From assembly GCA_945915065.1 (NCBI GenBank), contig CAMEER010000001.1, positions 90,819 through 154,818 of the forward strand: 64,000 nt of DNA, given 5' to 3'. The translations under genes and the position numbers were made by a program. The stretch comes from an uncultured Clostridia bacterium (GTDB lineage: Bacteria > Bacillota > Clostridia > Oscillospirales > Oscillospiraceae). This document shows, piece by piece, positions 26,051 through 33,967 of this stretch; the stretch's first letter is position 1; every line of letters starts with the position of its first letter. The notes under the pieces were generated by a model, which was not told the origin of the DNA, searched no databases, and saw only the letters and a list, made by a program, of their open reading frames with translations.

Positions 26051-26131
26051 ATTATCTCACCTCGGATAAACTATATGCACAGAAGGAATGGCGATATTTG
26101 TAAAAAAATTGGATATTATGTCGACGGACAG

Positions 26132-26160
26132 TTGACAAACTGGTAAAAATATGGCATGAT
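26132..26160 (+). promoter_or_regulatory. Promoter of abrB-type gene
   Basis: TTGACA (26132), 17-nt spacer, CATGAT (26155). Confidence 0.65.
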
Positions 26161-26215
26161 GGATGCGCAGAGGAACTCACCCTGTGGTGAGAAGCAGAAC
26201 AGAGGAGAGGTTTGC

Positions 26216-26458
26216 GTGAAGTCGACCGGTATTGTGAGAAAGGTAGACGAGCTGGGGCGGATCGTACTTCCCATTGAACTGCGCCGCACATTGGACATTG
26301 CTGAGAAGGATGCTTTGGAGATTTATGTGGATGGTTCTACCATTGTATTGAAGAAGTTTCGGCCCAGCTGTGTCTTTTGTGACAGCAGCAGAGATCTGGT
26401 GACGTACAAGGACAAGAACATCTGCCCCAGATGTCTCAGGGACCTGAAAAACAGCTGA
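26216..26458 (+). CDS. abrB: AbrB-family transition-state regulator with CxxC tail
   Basis: An 80-aa protein with an AbrB swapped-hairpin DNA-binding domain (STGIVRKVDELGRIVLPIEL). The start is GTG 26216, with GAGGAGAGG 5 nt upstream; the ORF-track ATG 26156 lies on the promoter. The C-terminus has CVFC...CPRC, a small zinc-binding knuckle common in clostridial AbrB homologues. Such proteins repress stationary-phase and sporulation genes. It stands divergent to spmAB, but a regulatory link is only suggestive. Confidence 0.9.
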   Translation: MKSTGIVRKVDELGRIVLPIELRRTLDIAEKDALEIYVDGSTIVLKKFRPSCVFCDSSRDLVTYKDKNICPRCLRDLKNS

Positions 26459-26464
26459 CACGCG

Positions 26465-26501
26465 AAAACATCCCCACCGCCGCGGCGGTGGGGATGTTTT
26501 T
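26465..26501. terminator. Bidirectional terminator, abrB / rsmI
   Basis: AAAACATCCCCACCGCC and GGCGGTGGGGATGTTTTT form a long GC stem flanked by A and T runs. Confidence 0.88.
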
Positions 26502-27330
26502 ATTGCTTCAATGCCGCGTCGTACAGGGCGTTGCGGCTCAGACCGGTGTCGTCGGCCACGGCCCGGACAGCGTCCTTCAGGCGCTGGCCTTCGGCACGGC
26601 GGCGCAGTACCAGCGCCACACCCTCCTCCAGCGTCAGGGCAGAGGCGGCGGCTTTTTCCCGGCCGGCCACCACCAGCACATATTCGCCCCTGGGCTCGTT
26701 GGCGGCGTAGTAGTCCGCTGCGGCGGACAGCGTGGTGCGCACAGTCTCCTCGTGGAGCTTGGTCAATTCCCGACACAGGGCGATGCGTCTGTCGCCGCCC
26801 AGCAGCTCCGCCATGTCGCAGAGGGTGGCGCGGAGACGGTGGGGCGCCTCGTGAAAGATCATGGTGCGCGTCTCGCCGGACAGCTCCTGCAGCTGCTCCC
26901 GGCGCTCCTTTTTGCCGGAGGGAAGAAAGCCCTCAAAGGTGAAGCGTCCTGTGGGCAGGCCGGAGACAGCCAGTGCGTAGACGGCGGCGCAGCAGCCGGG
27001 GATAGCCTGCACGGTGATGCCGTTTTCGGCGCACAGACGCACCAGCTCCTCGCCGGGATCGCTGATGGCGGGCATCCCCGCGTCGGTGACCAGCGCGCAG
27101 GTCTCACCGGACAGCAGGCGGGTGAGGATCGCCTGTCCCGCTGCGGCACGGTTGTGCTCGTGATAGCTGACCAGCGGTTTTTTGACGTCGAAATGATTCA
27201 ACAGCTTCACCGAGACACGGGTATCCTCGGCGGCAATGAAATCGGCGTTTTGCAGCGTTTCCACGGCGCGGGGAGAGAAGTCTCCCAGATTGCCGATGGG
27301 GGTGGCCACCAGATATAAGATTCCGGGCAT
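26500..27330 (-). CDS. rsmI: 16S rRNA (cytidine1402-2'-O)-methyltransferase
   Basis: A 276-aa SAM-dependent tetrapyrrole-methylase-fold enzyme that modifies 16S rRNA C1402. N-terminal LYLVATPIGNLGDFSPRA and AEDTR are diagnostic, as are VTDAGMPAISDPG, GCCAAVYALAVSGLP and FEGFLPS. The start ATG is 4 nt beyond the end of the upstream methyltransferase gene, a tight two-gene operon commonly seen in Firmicutes. Confidence 0.95.
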   Translation of the reverse strand: MPGILYLVATPIGNLGDFSPRAVETLQNADFIAAEDTRVSVKLLNHFDVKKPLVSYHEHNRAAAGQAILTRLLSGETCALVTDAGMPAISDPGEELVRLCAENGITVQAIPGCCAAVYALAVSGLPTGRFTFEGFLPSGKKERREQLQELSGETRTMIFHEAPHRLRATLCDMAELLGGDRRIALCRELTKLHEETVRTTLSAAADYYAANEPRGEYVLVVAGREKAAASALTLEEGVALVLRRRAEGQRLKDAVRAVADDTGLSRNALYDAALKQ

Positions 27331-27336
27331 AATGGG

Positions 27337-28050
27337 TCACTCCTTGTCTCTGAAGTAGGCGCGGCGGATATCGGGGGATTCGCTGCCGTCCGGCAGGCGC
27401 AGCAGCAACGGCGGCTCTATGGTGAGGCCGGGCTTGCCGCCCCGGCGGCACTCCAACAGCAGCAGCGAGGGGGCGCTCCCGGCGGTGTGCTGGACGAAAC
27501 GCAACCGTTTCGGTTCCAGACCGTGGGCCACGGCGGCAGTCATCAGCGCCGCCAGCCGCTCCGGGCGATACACCAGACACAGGCGGCCGCCCCATTGCAG
27601 CATCCGTGCCGCGGCGGCACATATGTCGTCAAGAGAAGCGGTCAGCTCGGCGCGGGCCTGACCGCGGCGGCCCTCCGACACCGCGCCGGTGTGGGACGCG
27701 AAGTAGGGCGGGTTGGACACCACCAGCCGGAACTGTCCCGACGGGAGACCGGCCCGATTGCGCAGGTCGGCCTGCATGACCGACAGGGGCAGGCCGTTGA
27801 CGGCGGCGTTGCGGGCCATCATGCCACAGGCGTGATCGTCCAATTCGATACCAGTAAGCTGCAAGGTCGGCTCTCTTGCCAGCAGCAGCAGGCTCAGCAG
27901 GCCGGCTCCGGCGCCCAGATCGCAGACCCGCTCACCCCGACGCAGGGAGGGAAAGCTTCCCAACAAAAACGAGTCGGTGGAGGGCGGGAAGCACTGTTCA
28001 TCATACCAATACTGCGGCCCGTTGGGCCACAGCTGCTCCATGCGTTCCAT
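27337..28050 (-). CDS. TrmN6-like SAM methyltransferase (tRNA adenine-N6 type)
   Basis: A 237-aa Rossmann-fold methyltransferase. The SAM motif VCDLGAGAGLLSLLL is near residue 45, and NPPY (VVSNPPYFAS), the catalytic motif of N6-adenine methyltransferases, is near 122. ATG 28050 has AAAGGAGGG upstream and replaces the ORF-track start, whose leader overlaps the promoter. Homologues modify A37 of tRNA-Val. Operon with rsmI. Confidence 0.87.
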   Translation of the reverse strand: MERMEQLWPNGPQYWYDEQCFPPSTDSFLLGSFPSLRRGERVCDLGAGAGLLSLLLLAREPTLQLTGIELDDHACGMMARNAAVNGLPLSVMQADLRNRAGLPSGQFRLVVSNPPYFASHTGAVSEGRRGQARAELTASLDDICAAAARMLQWGGRLCLVYRPERLAALMTAAVAHGLEPKRLRFVQHTAGSAPSLLLLECRRGGKPGLTIEPPLLLRLPDGSESPDIRRAYFRDKE

Positions 28051-28074
28051 AGACAGCCCTCCTTTGTACGATCC

Positions 28075-28102
28075 GGTATAGCACAGTTTAGGATTTTTAC
28101 AA
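28075..28102 (-). promoter_or_regulatory. Promoter of the trmN6-like/rsmI operon
   Basis: Reverse strand TTGTAA, 16 nt, TATACC. Confidence 0.6.
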
Positions 28103-28108
28103 TCCGAT

Positions 28109-28143
28109 AAAAAACAGCCGATGCATACGCACCGGCTGTTTTT
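28109..28143 (-). terminator. Terminator of the ferredoxin gene
   Basis: AAAACAGCCG with CGGCTGTTTTT across a 12-nt loop, just downstream of the ferredoxin stop. Confidence 0.75.
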
Positions 28144-28155
28144 CATGTACGCATT

Positions 28156-28329
28156 TTACTCAGCGGGGCTGATGGCGCCATTGGGGCAGGTGTCGCTGCA
28201 AGAACCGCAGTCCAGGCAGGCACCGGCGTCGATCACATACTGAGAATCGCCCTGGGAGATAGCGCCCACGGGGCAAGCATCTGCGCAAGCGCCGCAGCTG
28301 ACGCAAGCGGAACCGATCTGATAAGCCAT
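28156..28329 (-). CDS. 2[4Fe-4S] ferredoxin
   Basis: A 57-aa clostridial-type ferredoxin with two CxxCxxCxxxCP motifs (CVSCGACADACP and CLDCGSCSDTCP) for two [4Fe-4S] clusters. ATG 28329 follows GGAGGT at 8 nt; the ORF-track start adds five spurious residues. Probably a general low-potential electron carrier, relevant to the CODH and RACo steps, but not linked to them genetically. Confidence 0.95.
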   Translation of the reverse strand: MAYQIGSACVSCGACADACPVGAISQGDSQYVIDAGACLDCGSCSDTCPNGAISPAE

Positions 28330-28361
28330 TTTGAGTACCTCCATTAAGATTTGTCACCGTT

Positions 28362-28389
28362 ATTGTATCATGAAAATAAAAAAAAGCAA
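28362..28389 (-). promoter_or_regulatory. Promoter of the ferredoxin gene
   Basis: Reverse strand TTGCTT, 16 nt, TACAAT. Confidence 0.65.
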
Positions 28390-28436
28390 GACCTTTCTGA
28401 TGGGATTTCCGGCGAAAATTGTGGAAGAGCGTGAAA

Positions 28437-28465
28437 TTGACACCATAGGGCCGATGTGATAGAAT
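28437..28465 (+). promoter_or_regulatory. Promoter of the nucleoside-salvage operon
   Basis: TTGACA (28437), 17-nt spacer, TAGAAT (28460), about 30 nt before the start codon. Confidence 0.82.
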
Positions 28466-28495
28466 CGACACAGAATGAAATGAGGAGGCGTATCC

Positions 28496-29317
28496 ATGGA
28501 ATACACCTATGCTTACTTTGAAAAAAGCGCCCAATATGTCCGGGAAAGACTGCATTTTCAGCCGGAGATCGGCATTATTTTGGGCTCTTCCCTGGGGCCT
28601 TTTGCCGCACAGGTGGAAAACCCTGTAACGATCCCCTATGAGGAGATCCCCCACTTTCTGCGCTCCACTGTGGCCACCCACGCGGGAAAGCTGATTGGCG
28701 GCACCATCGGCGGCAAGGGCGTGGTGTGTATGTCCGGACGGTTTCACTCCTATGAGGGGTATGATTTTCCCCAGTTAACGGCGCCTATCCGCCTGTTCAA
28801 GCTGCTGGGCTGCCGGGCGGTGATCCTGACCAATGCCGCAGGCGGCGTCAATCTGGACTATAAGCCCGGTGATATCATGATCATCAACGATCAGATCATG
28901 TTCTCCGGCTGCTCGCCTATGCGGGGTCCCAATATTCCGGAGTTCGGGCCGCGGTTTTTCGACGTGCAGAAGATGTACAGTCCCCGGCTGCGGGCCATTG
29001 CCCGCGAGTGCGCCGAGGGCAGCGGCCTTACCTTCCATGAGGGATGCTATTTCTTTATGCAGGGACCGCAGTTCGAGACACCGGCGGAGATCCGGGCCAT
29101 CCGGACACTGGGCGGCGACGCGGTGGGGATGTCTACCGTTACCGAGGCGCTGACGGCGGCCCACTGCGGATTGCCGTGTCTGGGCTTCTCCGTCATCACC
29201 AATATGGCGGCGGGGATCCTGGATCAGCCCCTGACCGATGAGGAGGTCAATGAGGTAGGCCATCTGGTGGCCGACAATTTCAGCGCGTATCTGAAAAAAG
29301 TACTTGCGAGGATATGA
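28496..29317 (+). CDS. punA: Purine nucleoside phosphorylase, PNP-I family (likely 5'-modified inosine type)
   Basis: A 273-aa trimeric-type phosphorylase that splits purine nucleosides to base and pentose-1-phosphate. Signatures: GIILGSSLGPFA, THAGKLIGG, TNAAGGVN and GMSTVTEALTAAHCG. Asn236 (SVITN) is the residue that fixes 6-oxopurine preference, so inosine-type substrates are expected. The position that contacts the 5'-OH through a His in common PNPs (LSHDEV-like) is Asp248 in LTDEEV, pointing to altered 5'-group recognition. First gene of an operon with an MTA/SAH-type deaminase 4 nt downstream. A role on methylthioinosine or 5'-deoxyinosine is inferred. Confidence 0.9.
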   Translation: MEYTYAYFEKSAQYVRERLHFQPEIGIILGSSLGPFAAQVENPVTIPYEEIPHFLRSTVATHAGKLIGGTIGGKGVVCMSGRFHSYEGYDFPQLTAPIRLFKLLGCRAVILTNAAGGVNLDYKPGDIMIINDQIMFSGCSPMRGPNIPEFGPRFFDVQKMYSPRLRAIARECAEGSGLTFHEGCYFFMQGPQFETPAEIRAIRTLGGDAVGMSTVTEALTAAHCGLPCLGFSVITNMAAGILDQPLTDEEVNEVGHLVADNFSAYLKKVLARI

Positions 29318-29321
29318 AAAT

Positions 29322-30611
29322 ATGAGGACACTGCTGAAAAACGCCTGCATCTATACGCCGCAGGGCGTGATCCGCGATGGCTTTGTGGCCGTCGACGGCA
29401 CGAGGATCGCCGCGGTGGGCGCCGCCCGGCCGGAGGGAGACTTTGACCGGGAGAAGGATATGTCCGGAAAACTGCTGCTGCCGGGATTGGTAAACGCCCA
29501 CACCCACGCCGCCATGACGCTGCTGCGGGGCGTCGGCACCGATCTGCCGCTGCAAAAGTGGCTGTTTGACAGCGTTTTTCCCGTGGAGGCGCGGCTGACA
29601 GGGGAGGATATCCGGATCGGCACGGCGCTGGCGCTGCTGGAGATGCTCTCCTGCGGCACCACCAGCTTTACCGATATGTATTTCTTTCCGTGGGAGACGG
29701 CGAAGCTGGTGGCAGATTCCGGCATAAAGGCCAACCTTTGCTATCCGGTGCAGGCCTTCGACCCGGCAGACTCCTATGACAAAAACGAGAGCGCCCGCAA
29801 GCTGGAGCAGTTTTACGCCGACTGGCACAACGCCGCCGGCGGGCGCGTCCGGGTGGACGGCTGCCTGCACGCGGAGTATACCTGCAACGCCGATGTGGCG
29901 GCAGGGACGGCGGCGTGGAGCCGTCAGGCGGGCGTGCGGATGCACATCCATCTCAGCGAGACAAAAAGCGAGCATGAGAACTGCGTGGCCAAATACGGCA
30001 AGACGCCGGCGCGGTGGATGAACGATCTGGGCGTGTTTGACGTGCCCTGCACCGCCGCCCACTGCGTATGGGTGACGGCGGAGGATCGGGCGCTGCTGCG
30101 GCGCAGGGGCGTGTCCGTGGCCCACAATCCCACCAGCAACATGAAGCTGGGCAGCGGGTTCGCGCCCATTCCGGAGCTGCTGGCGGAAGGCGTCAACGTG
30201 ACGCTGGGTACCGACGGCGCCGCCAGCAACAACAATCTCAATATGCCGGAGGAGATGCATCTGGCGGCCATCATCCACGACGGCTACCGGCAGGACACCT
30301 CCCTGCTGCCTGCCGCGCAGGTATTGGATATGGCCACCGTCAACGGCGCGCGGGCCCAGGGGAGAGAGGACACCGGCACCATCGAGGCCGGAAAGCGGGC
30401 GGATATGATAGCCATTGATCTGAACCGGCCCCATCTGCTTCCCCATCTGGACACGGCGGGTCTGGCGGTGTACAGCGTGCAGGCGGCTGATGTGTGTATG
30501 ACCATGGTGGACGGCCGGGTACTGTATGAAAACGGAGAATTTCTGACGCTGGACCGGGAGCGGATCCTTTGGGACGCCCGCACCGCGGCAAAGCGGCTGT
30601 ACGGAGAATGA
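29322..30611 (+). CDS. mtaD: MtaD/DadD-type deaminase (5'-methylthioadenosine / SAH / 5'-deoxyadenosine)
   Basis: A 429-aa amidohydrolase that deaminates adenosine derivatives modified at the 5' position. Metal ligands are seen in VNAHTHAAM, MHIHLSETKSEH, TAAHCVW and TLGTDGAASNNN. The composite beta-sandwich with VVLP-like GLVNAHTH and GTIEAGKRADMIAID is typical. ATG 29322 (AGGATATG ribosome site) replaces ORF-track ATG 29304. It supplies inosine-type substrates to the upstream PNP, which explains the gene order. A general SAH or guanine deaminase role is less likely given the neighbours. Confidence 0.9.
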   Translation: MRTLLKNACIYTPQGVIRDGFVAVDGTRIAAVGAARPEGDFDREKDMSGKLLLPGLVNAHTHAAMTLLRGVGTDLPLQKWLFDSVFPVEARLTGEDIRIGTALALLEMLSCGTTSFTDMYFFPWETAKLVADSGIKANLCYPVQAFDPADSYDKNESARKLEQFYADWHNAAGGRVRVDGCLHAEYTCNADVAAGTAAWSRQAGVRMHIHLSETKSEHENCVAKYGKTPARWMNDLGVFDVPCTAAHCVWVTAEDRALLRRRGVSVAHNPTSNMKLGSGFAPIPELLAEGVNVTLGTDGAASNNNLNMPEEMHLAAIIHDGYRQDTSLLPAAQVLDMATVNGARAQGREDTGTIEAGKRADMIAIDLNRPHLLPHLDTAGLAVYSVQAADVCMTMVDGRVLYENGEFLTLDRERILWDARTAAKRLYGE

Positions 30612-30632
30612 GAGAGACAGGAGAAGAGAGCC

Positions 30633-31700
30633 ATGGAGAGAGCGGACAAAGGCCTTGCCTTTATGATGCAGTATGAAAATGTGGCGTGGTACGATGCCGG
30701 TGAGGTGCGGATCCTTGACAGGCGGGTATACCCCCGGCGGGTGGAGTTCGTCACCTGCCGTACCCACCGGGAGGTGACGCAGGCGCTGACGGATATGGTG
30801 ACCCAGTCCACAGGGCCGTTTACCGCCGCCGCCATGGGTATGGCGTTGGCGGCCTATGAGTGCCGGGAGCTGCCGGCGGCACAGCAGGTGGCCTATCTGG
30901 AACGGGCCGCGGAGACCATTTCCCACGCCCGGCCCACCACCGTGGGGCGGATGCAGCTGATCTGCGGCGGCTGCCTTGCGGCGGCCAAGGCCGCCATTTC
31001 CCAAGGTGTGAGCGACGTGGCGCTGGCCATCCGGGACTATACGGTGGAGACCAACAACCGCCGCTATTCCCGGGTGGGACAGATGGCCAAGCATCTGGTG
31101 GACAGGTTCCCCGACAACGGCACCGTCATGACCCAGTGCTTCGGCGAGACCATTGTGGCCATGATGCTGAAGGAATGCCGGGAGCGGGGCAAGAACATCC
31201 GTCTGTTCTGCCCGGAGACACGGCCCTATTTTCAGGGGGCGCGGCTGACGGCCACCGTGTGCCGTGATATGGGCTTCGATGTGACGGTGATCACCGACAA
31301 CATGCCGGCCTATGTGATGCAGCAGGAGCATGTGGATGTGTTCACCTGCGCCGCCGACGCCATCTGCTGCGACGGCTATGTGGCCAACAAGGTGGGGACT
31401 TTCCAGATCGCCATCGCCGCCAACTATCTGGGAGTGCCGGTGTATATCAGCGGTATCCCCGACAAGGGGCATCCCACTGTGGACAGCGTTCACATCGAGA
31501 TGCGCGATCCCGGGGATACGCTGGAGGCCATGGGCGTCAGGACCGCTGCCGATGGGGTGAAGGGGTATTATCCCGCCTTCGATATTACGCCGCCTCAGCT
31601 GATCACCGGTGTGGCGACAGATCTGGGCATCTATTCTCCCTATGAGTTGAAAAAGTACCTGGAAGTCAGCCGGCTGGGTCCCTATGAAATGGTCATTTGA
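30633..31700 (+). CDS. MtnA-like sugar-1-phosphate isomerase (eIF2B-alpha/beta/delta family)
   Basis: A 355-aa isomerase resembling S-methyl-5-thioribose-1-phosphate isomerase. The likely catalytic Cys is in TVMTQCFGETIV and the Asp in TCAADAICCDGYVANKVGTF. In canonical MtnA these read TxCNxGxLA and GADRIAxNGDxANKIGT, and the phosphate-binding RGAPAIG is QSTGPFT here, so this is a divergent subfamily. It would convert methylthioribose-1-P or 5-deoxyribose-1-P to the ribulose form. A ribose-1,5-bisphosphate isomerase is the alternative. It is 22 nt after mtaD and 39 nt before the aldolase gene. Confidence 0.83.
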   Translation: MERADKGLAFMMQYENVAWYDAGEVRILDRRVYPRRVEFVTCRTHREVTQALTDMVTQSTGPFTAAAMGMALAAYECRELPAAQQVAYLERAAETISHARPTTVGRMQLICGGCLAAAKAAISQGVSDVALAIRDYTVETNNRRYSRVGQMAKHLVDRFPDNGTVMTQCFGETIVAMMLKECRERGKNIRLFCPETRPYFQGARLTATVCRDMGFDVTVITDNMPAYVMQQEHVDVFTCAADAICCDGYVANKVGTFQIAIAANYLGVPVYISGIPDKGHPTVDSVHIEMRDPGDTLEAMGVRTAADGVKGYYPAFDITPPQLITGVATDLGIYSPYELKKYLEVSRLGPYEMVI

Positions 31701-31739
31701 ATTACAAAATGATTATTCTGTATTACGGGAGGGCGGAAA

Positions 31740-32345
31740 ATGGAGGATTCCTACAAGGAATTGCGGCAGGAAATGATAGATGTGTGTCTGGAGTCTCTCC
31801 GTGAGGGACTGTTTACCGGCACCAGCGGCAACCTCAGCGTGGCGCTGGGGGACGGCACTATGCTGATCACCCCTACATCGGTACGCTATACGGTCATGCG
31901 GCCCATGGATATCGTGCGGTGCGATCTGGACGGCAAAGTTTTTGAGGGGGAATTGCGGCCGTCCAGTGAGTGGCGGATGCACGCGGCGGTGTATCGGGCG
32001 TATCCGGAGGTCAAGGCGATCTTCCACACCCATTCTCCGTATGCCACGTCCTTTGCGGTGGTACACAAGCCCATTCCGGCGGTGCTGATCGAAACGATGA
32101 TGTTTTTGGGCGGCGATGTGACCTGCGCCGAATATGCGACGCCCGGCACCTTTGCGGTGGGAGAGAACGCCGTGCCCTGCCTGAAGGATGGCCGCGGCGG
32201 CTGTTTGCTGAACAACCACGGTGTACTGGCGGTAGGCAGGGATCTCAATGAGGCCCGTACCCGCGCCCAGTATATCGAGGACAGCGCCCGGATCTATCAC
32301 TATGCTTTGCAGGTGGGGGAACCGGTGGTGCTGAAAAAGCTGTGA
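31740..32345 (+). CDS. Class II aldolase (FucA/AraD family), putative 5-deoxyribulose-1-P / methylthioribulose-1-P aldolase
   Basis: A 201-aa zinc aldolase. Zinc ligands are in IFHTHSPYA and LLNNHGVLAVG, the phosphate loop is TGTSGNLSV, and the catalytic acid is the Glu in RPSSEWRMH. Related small class II aldolases split 5-methylthio- or 5-deoxy-ribulose-1-phosphate into DHAP and an aldehyde. Last gene of the four-gene operon and followed by a perfect terminator. Fuculose or ribulose phosphate substrates are possible, but no matching kinase or isomerase is adjacent. Confidence 0.85.
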   Translation: MEDSYKELRQEMIDVCLESLREGLFTGTSGNLSVALGDGTMLITPTSVRYTVMRPMDIVRCDLDGKVFEGELRPSSEWRMHAAVYRAYPEVKAIFHTHSPYATSFAVVHKPIPAVLIETMMFLGGDVTCAEYATPGTFAVGENAVPCLKDGRGGCLLNNHGVLAVGRDLNEARTRAQYIEDSARIYHYALQVGEPVVLKKL

Positions 32346-32384
32346 TAGCGGCCGGGCTTCATCGCTTTTGGAGATGCGTCATGG

Positions 32385-32417
32385 AAAAATCCGACAGCAA
32401 AAAAGCTGTCGGATTTT
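32385..32417. terminator. Bidirectional terminator after the salvage operon
   Basis: AAAATCCGACAGC-AAAAAA-GCTGTCGGATTTT. Confidence 0.9.
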
Positions 32418-32433
32418 CTGAATGAATATTTAT

Positions 32434-33177
32434 TTAAGAAATGCCGGCCAGAGCCGCCAAAACTCCCACGACTTCCCGACAGGCATAGCCTGCGCCAAGG
32501 AACCAGGGGCTGAAGCATCCGGCAGATTTGGGATCAAGACCGGCCTGCCTGGCAAACAGCTGCCCCCGCAGCTGGTGAAAATTATCGCTGGCGATGGCCA
32601 CATGGGTGTCCAGCCCGTGTTCCCGAATGATGGCGGCGGCGAATTGAAGGTTCTCCCGGGTGTCGAAGGATTTTTCCTCGGCATAGATGCGTTCCGGGGC
32701 GATGCCCATGGCGATCAGCTCCCGGGCGGCGCAGCCGGCCTCGGTAAAGGGTTCGCTGTGTCTGTCCAGCCCGCCGGTGGTGATGCACACGGCGTCGGGA
32801 TGAGCGGTCAGATAGTCGTAGGCAGCTTCGATGCGGCCTTGCAGCATCAGGCTGGGTTTGCCGTGATAGACCTGACAGCCCAGCAGCACCACGGTGTTGG
32901 GCGCGTTGTCCGCCTGCGGACGATTAGCAGCGGCAAGGCCCATGGCGGTCAGCACTATCGCCGCCACGACCAATACGATGCTGACGCCGGTGATCAGTAT
33001 GGCCTTCAGCCATTTGGGGAAGCGGCGGAACAGCTTTGGAAAAAAACAGTACAGCGCCGCCAACAGCAGCAGTGCCGCCGGCCAGAACATGCCGATGTGG
33101 CACACACCGATCGCCAGCGGCATGAGAAAGTAAACGACTCCCAACAGGGCAAGGGTGCCGAGAATGGGTAAAAGCAT
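32434..33177 (-). CDS. DUF218 / YdcF-SanA family membrane protein
   Basis: A 247-aa protein with three or four N-terminal membrane helices (about 1-85) and a soluble DUF218 domain (NTVVLLGCQV, TTGGLDRHSEPFTEA, YAEEKSFDTRENLQFA, IASDNFHQLRG). Family members act in envelope or peptidoglycan-precursor processes, with no settled chemistry. ATG 33177 is chosen because GGAG sits 8 nt before it; the ORF-track TTG overlaps the udk stop. Likely co-transcribed with udk. Confidence 0.85.
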   Translation of the reverse strand: MLLPILGTLALLGVVYFLMPLAIGVCHIGMFWPAALLLLAALYCFFPKLFRRFPKWLKAILITGVSIVLVVAAIVLTAMGLAAANRPQADNAPNTVVLLGCQVYHGKPSLMLQGRIEAAYDYLTAHPDAVCITTGGLDRHSEPFTEAGCAARELIAMGIAPERIYAEEKSFDTRENLQFAAAIIREHGLDTHVAIASDNFHQLRGQLFARQAGLDPKSAGCFSPWFLGAGYACREVVGVLAALAGIS

Positions 33178-33179
33178 GG

Positions 33180-33794
33180 TCAATTCTCCGCGATATGGCT
33201 GGCGATGCGCTGCATGATCATATCCAGCGCCACCAGATTATGGCCGCCCTCCAGCACGATGATATCGGCATACTTACGGGTGGGTTCCACGAACTGCTCG
33301 TGCATAGGCTTGACGGTGGTCAGGTATTGGGTCACCACGGATTCCAGCGAGCGGCCCCGCTCCTCCACGTCCCGCAGGGCGCGGCGCAGGATGCGCACGT
33401 CGGCGTCGGTCTCCACAAAGATCTTAATGTCCAGCAGATCCCGCAGGGCCTTGTTCTGAAAGATCAGGATCCCCTCCACGATCACCACCTTGGTGGGCTG
33501 GATCTCCACGGTTTCATCAGTACGGTTGTGGATGGCGTAATCGTAGACGGGGCAGTGGATGGGCTCGCCCCGCTTCAGCGCCTGCAGATCGGCGATCATC
33601 AGCTCGGTATCAAAGGCGTCAGGGTGGTCGTAATTCTGCCGGCAGCGCTCCGCGAAGGAGCAGTTCTGCCGCTTATAGTAATTGTCGTGATGGACCACGC
33701 TGATATCGCTGCCGAAGCGCCGGGCCAGGTGCTCCGTCAGTGTGGTTTTGCCGGAACCGGTGCCGCCGGCGATGCCGATGAAAATGGTGCTCAT
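33180..33794 (-). CDS. udk: Uridine kinase
   Basis: A 204-aa P-loop kinase that phosphorylates uridine and cytidine. Walker A GGTGSGKTT is at 9-17, followed by VHHDNYYKRQN, YDHPDAFDT and the IVVEGIL-type strand (VVIVEGILIF). ATG 33794 has AAGGGAGGG upstream; the 43-residue ORF-track extension runs through the promoter at 33825-33853. Confidence 0.94.
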   Translation of the reverse strand: MSTIFIGIAGGTGSGKTTLTEHLARRFGSDISVVHHDNYYKRQNCSFAERCRQNYDHPDAFDTELMIADLQALKRGEPIHCPVYDYAIHNRTDETVEIQPTKVVIVEGILIFQNKALRDLLDIKIFVETDADVRILRRALRDVEERGRSLESVVTQYLTTVKPMHEQFVEPTRKYADIIVLEGGHNLVALDMIMQRIASHIAEN

Positions 33795-33824
33795 GGGGAC
33801 CCCTCCCTTATATTGTTCCCCTTT

Positions 33825-33853
33825 ATTATAGAAAGCCATTCGGTGAAAAGCAA
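33825..33853 (-). promoter_or_regulatory. Promoter of udk
   Basis: Reverse strand TTGCTT, 17 nt, TATAAT. Confidence 0.78.
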
Positions 33854-33893
33854 GAAAAGATGTAAAAAAACGGTGAATTTCCAGCAATTTCAG

Positions 33894-33923
33894 TTGACGT
33901 GACGATTGCTTTTGGGGTATCAT
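33894..33923 (+). promoter_or_regulatory. Promoter of the Ig-like repeat protein gene
   Basis: TTGACG (33894), 18-nt spacer, TATCAT (33918). Confidence 0.6.
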
Positions 33924-33967
33924 GTAAAAGTATTATCAAGAGTATGTCCTTTGGAGGAAGCAGAAAC

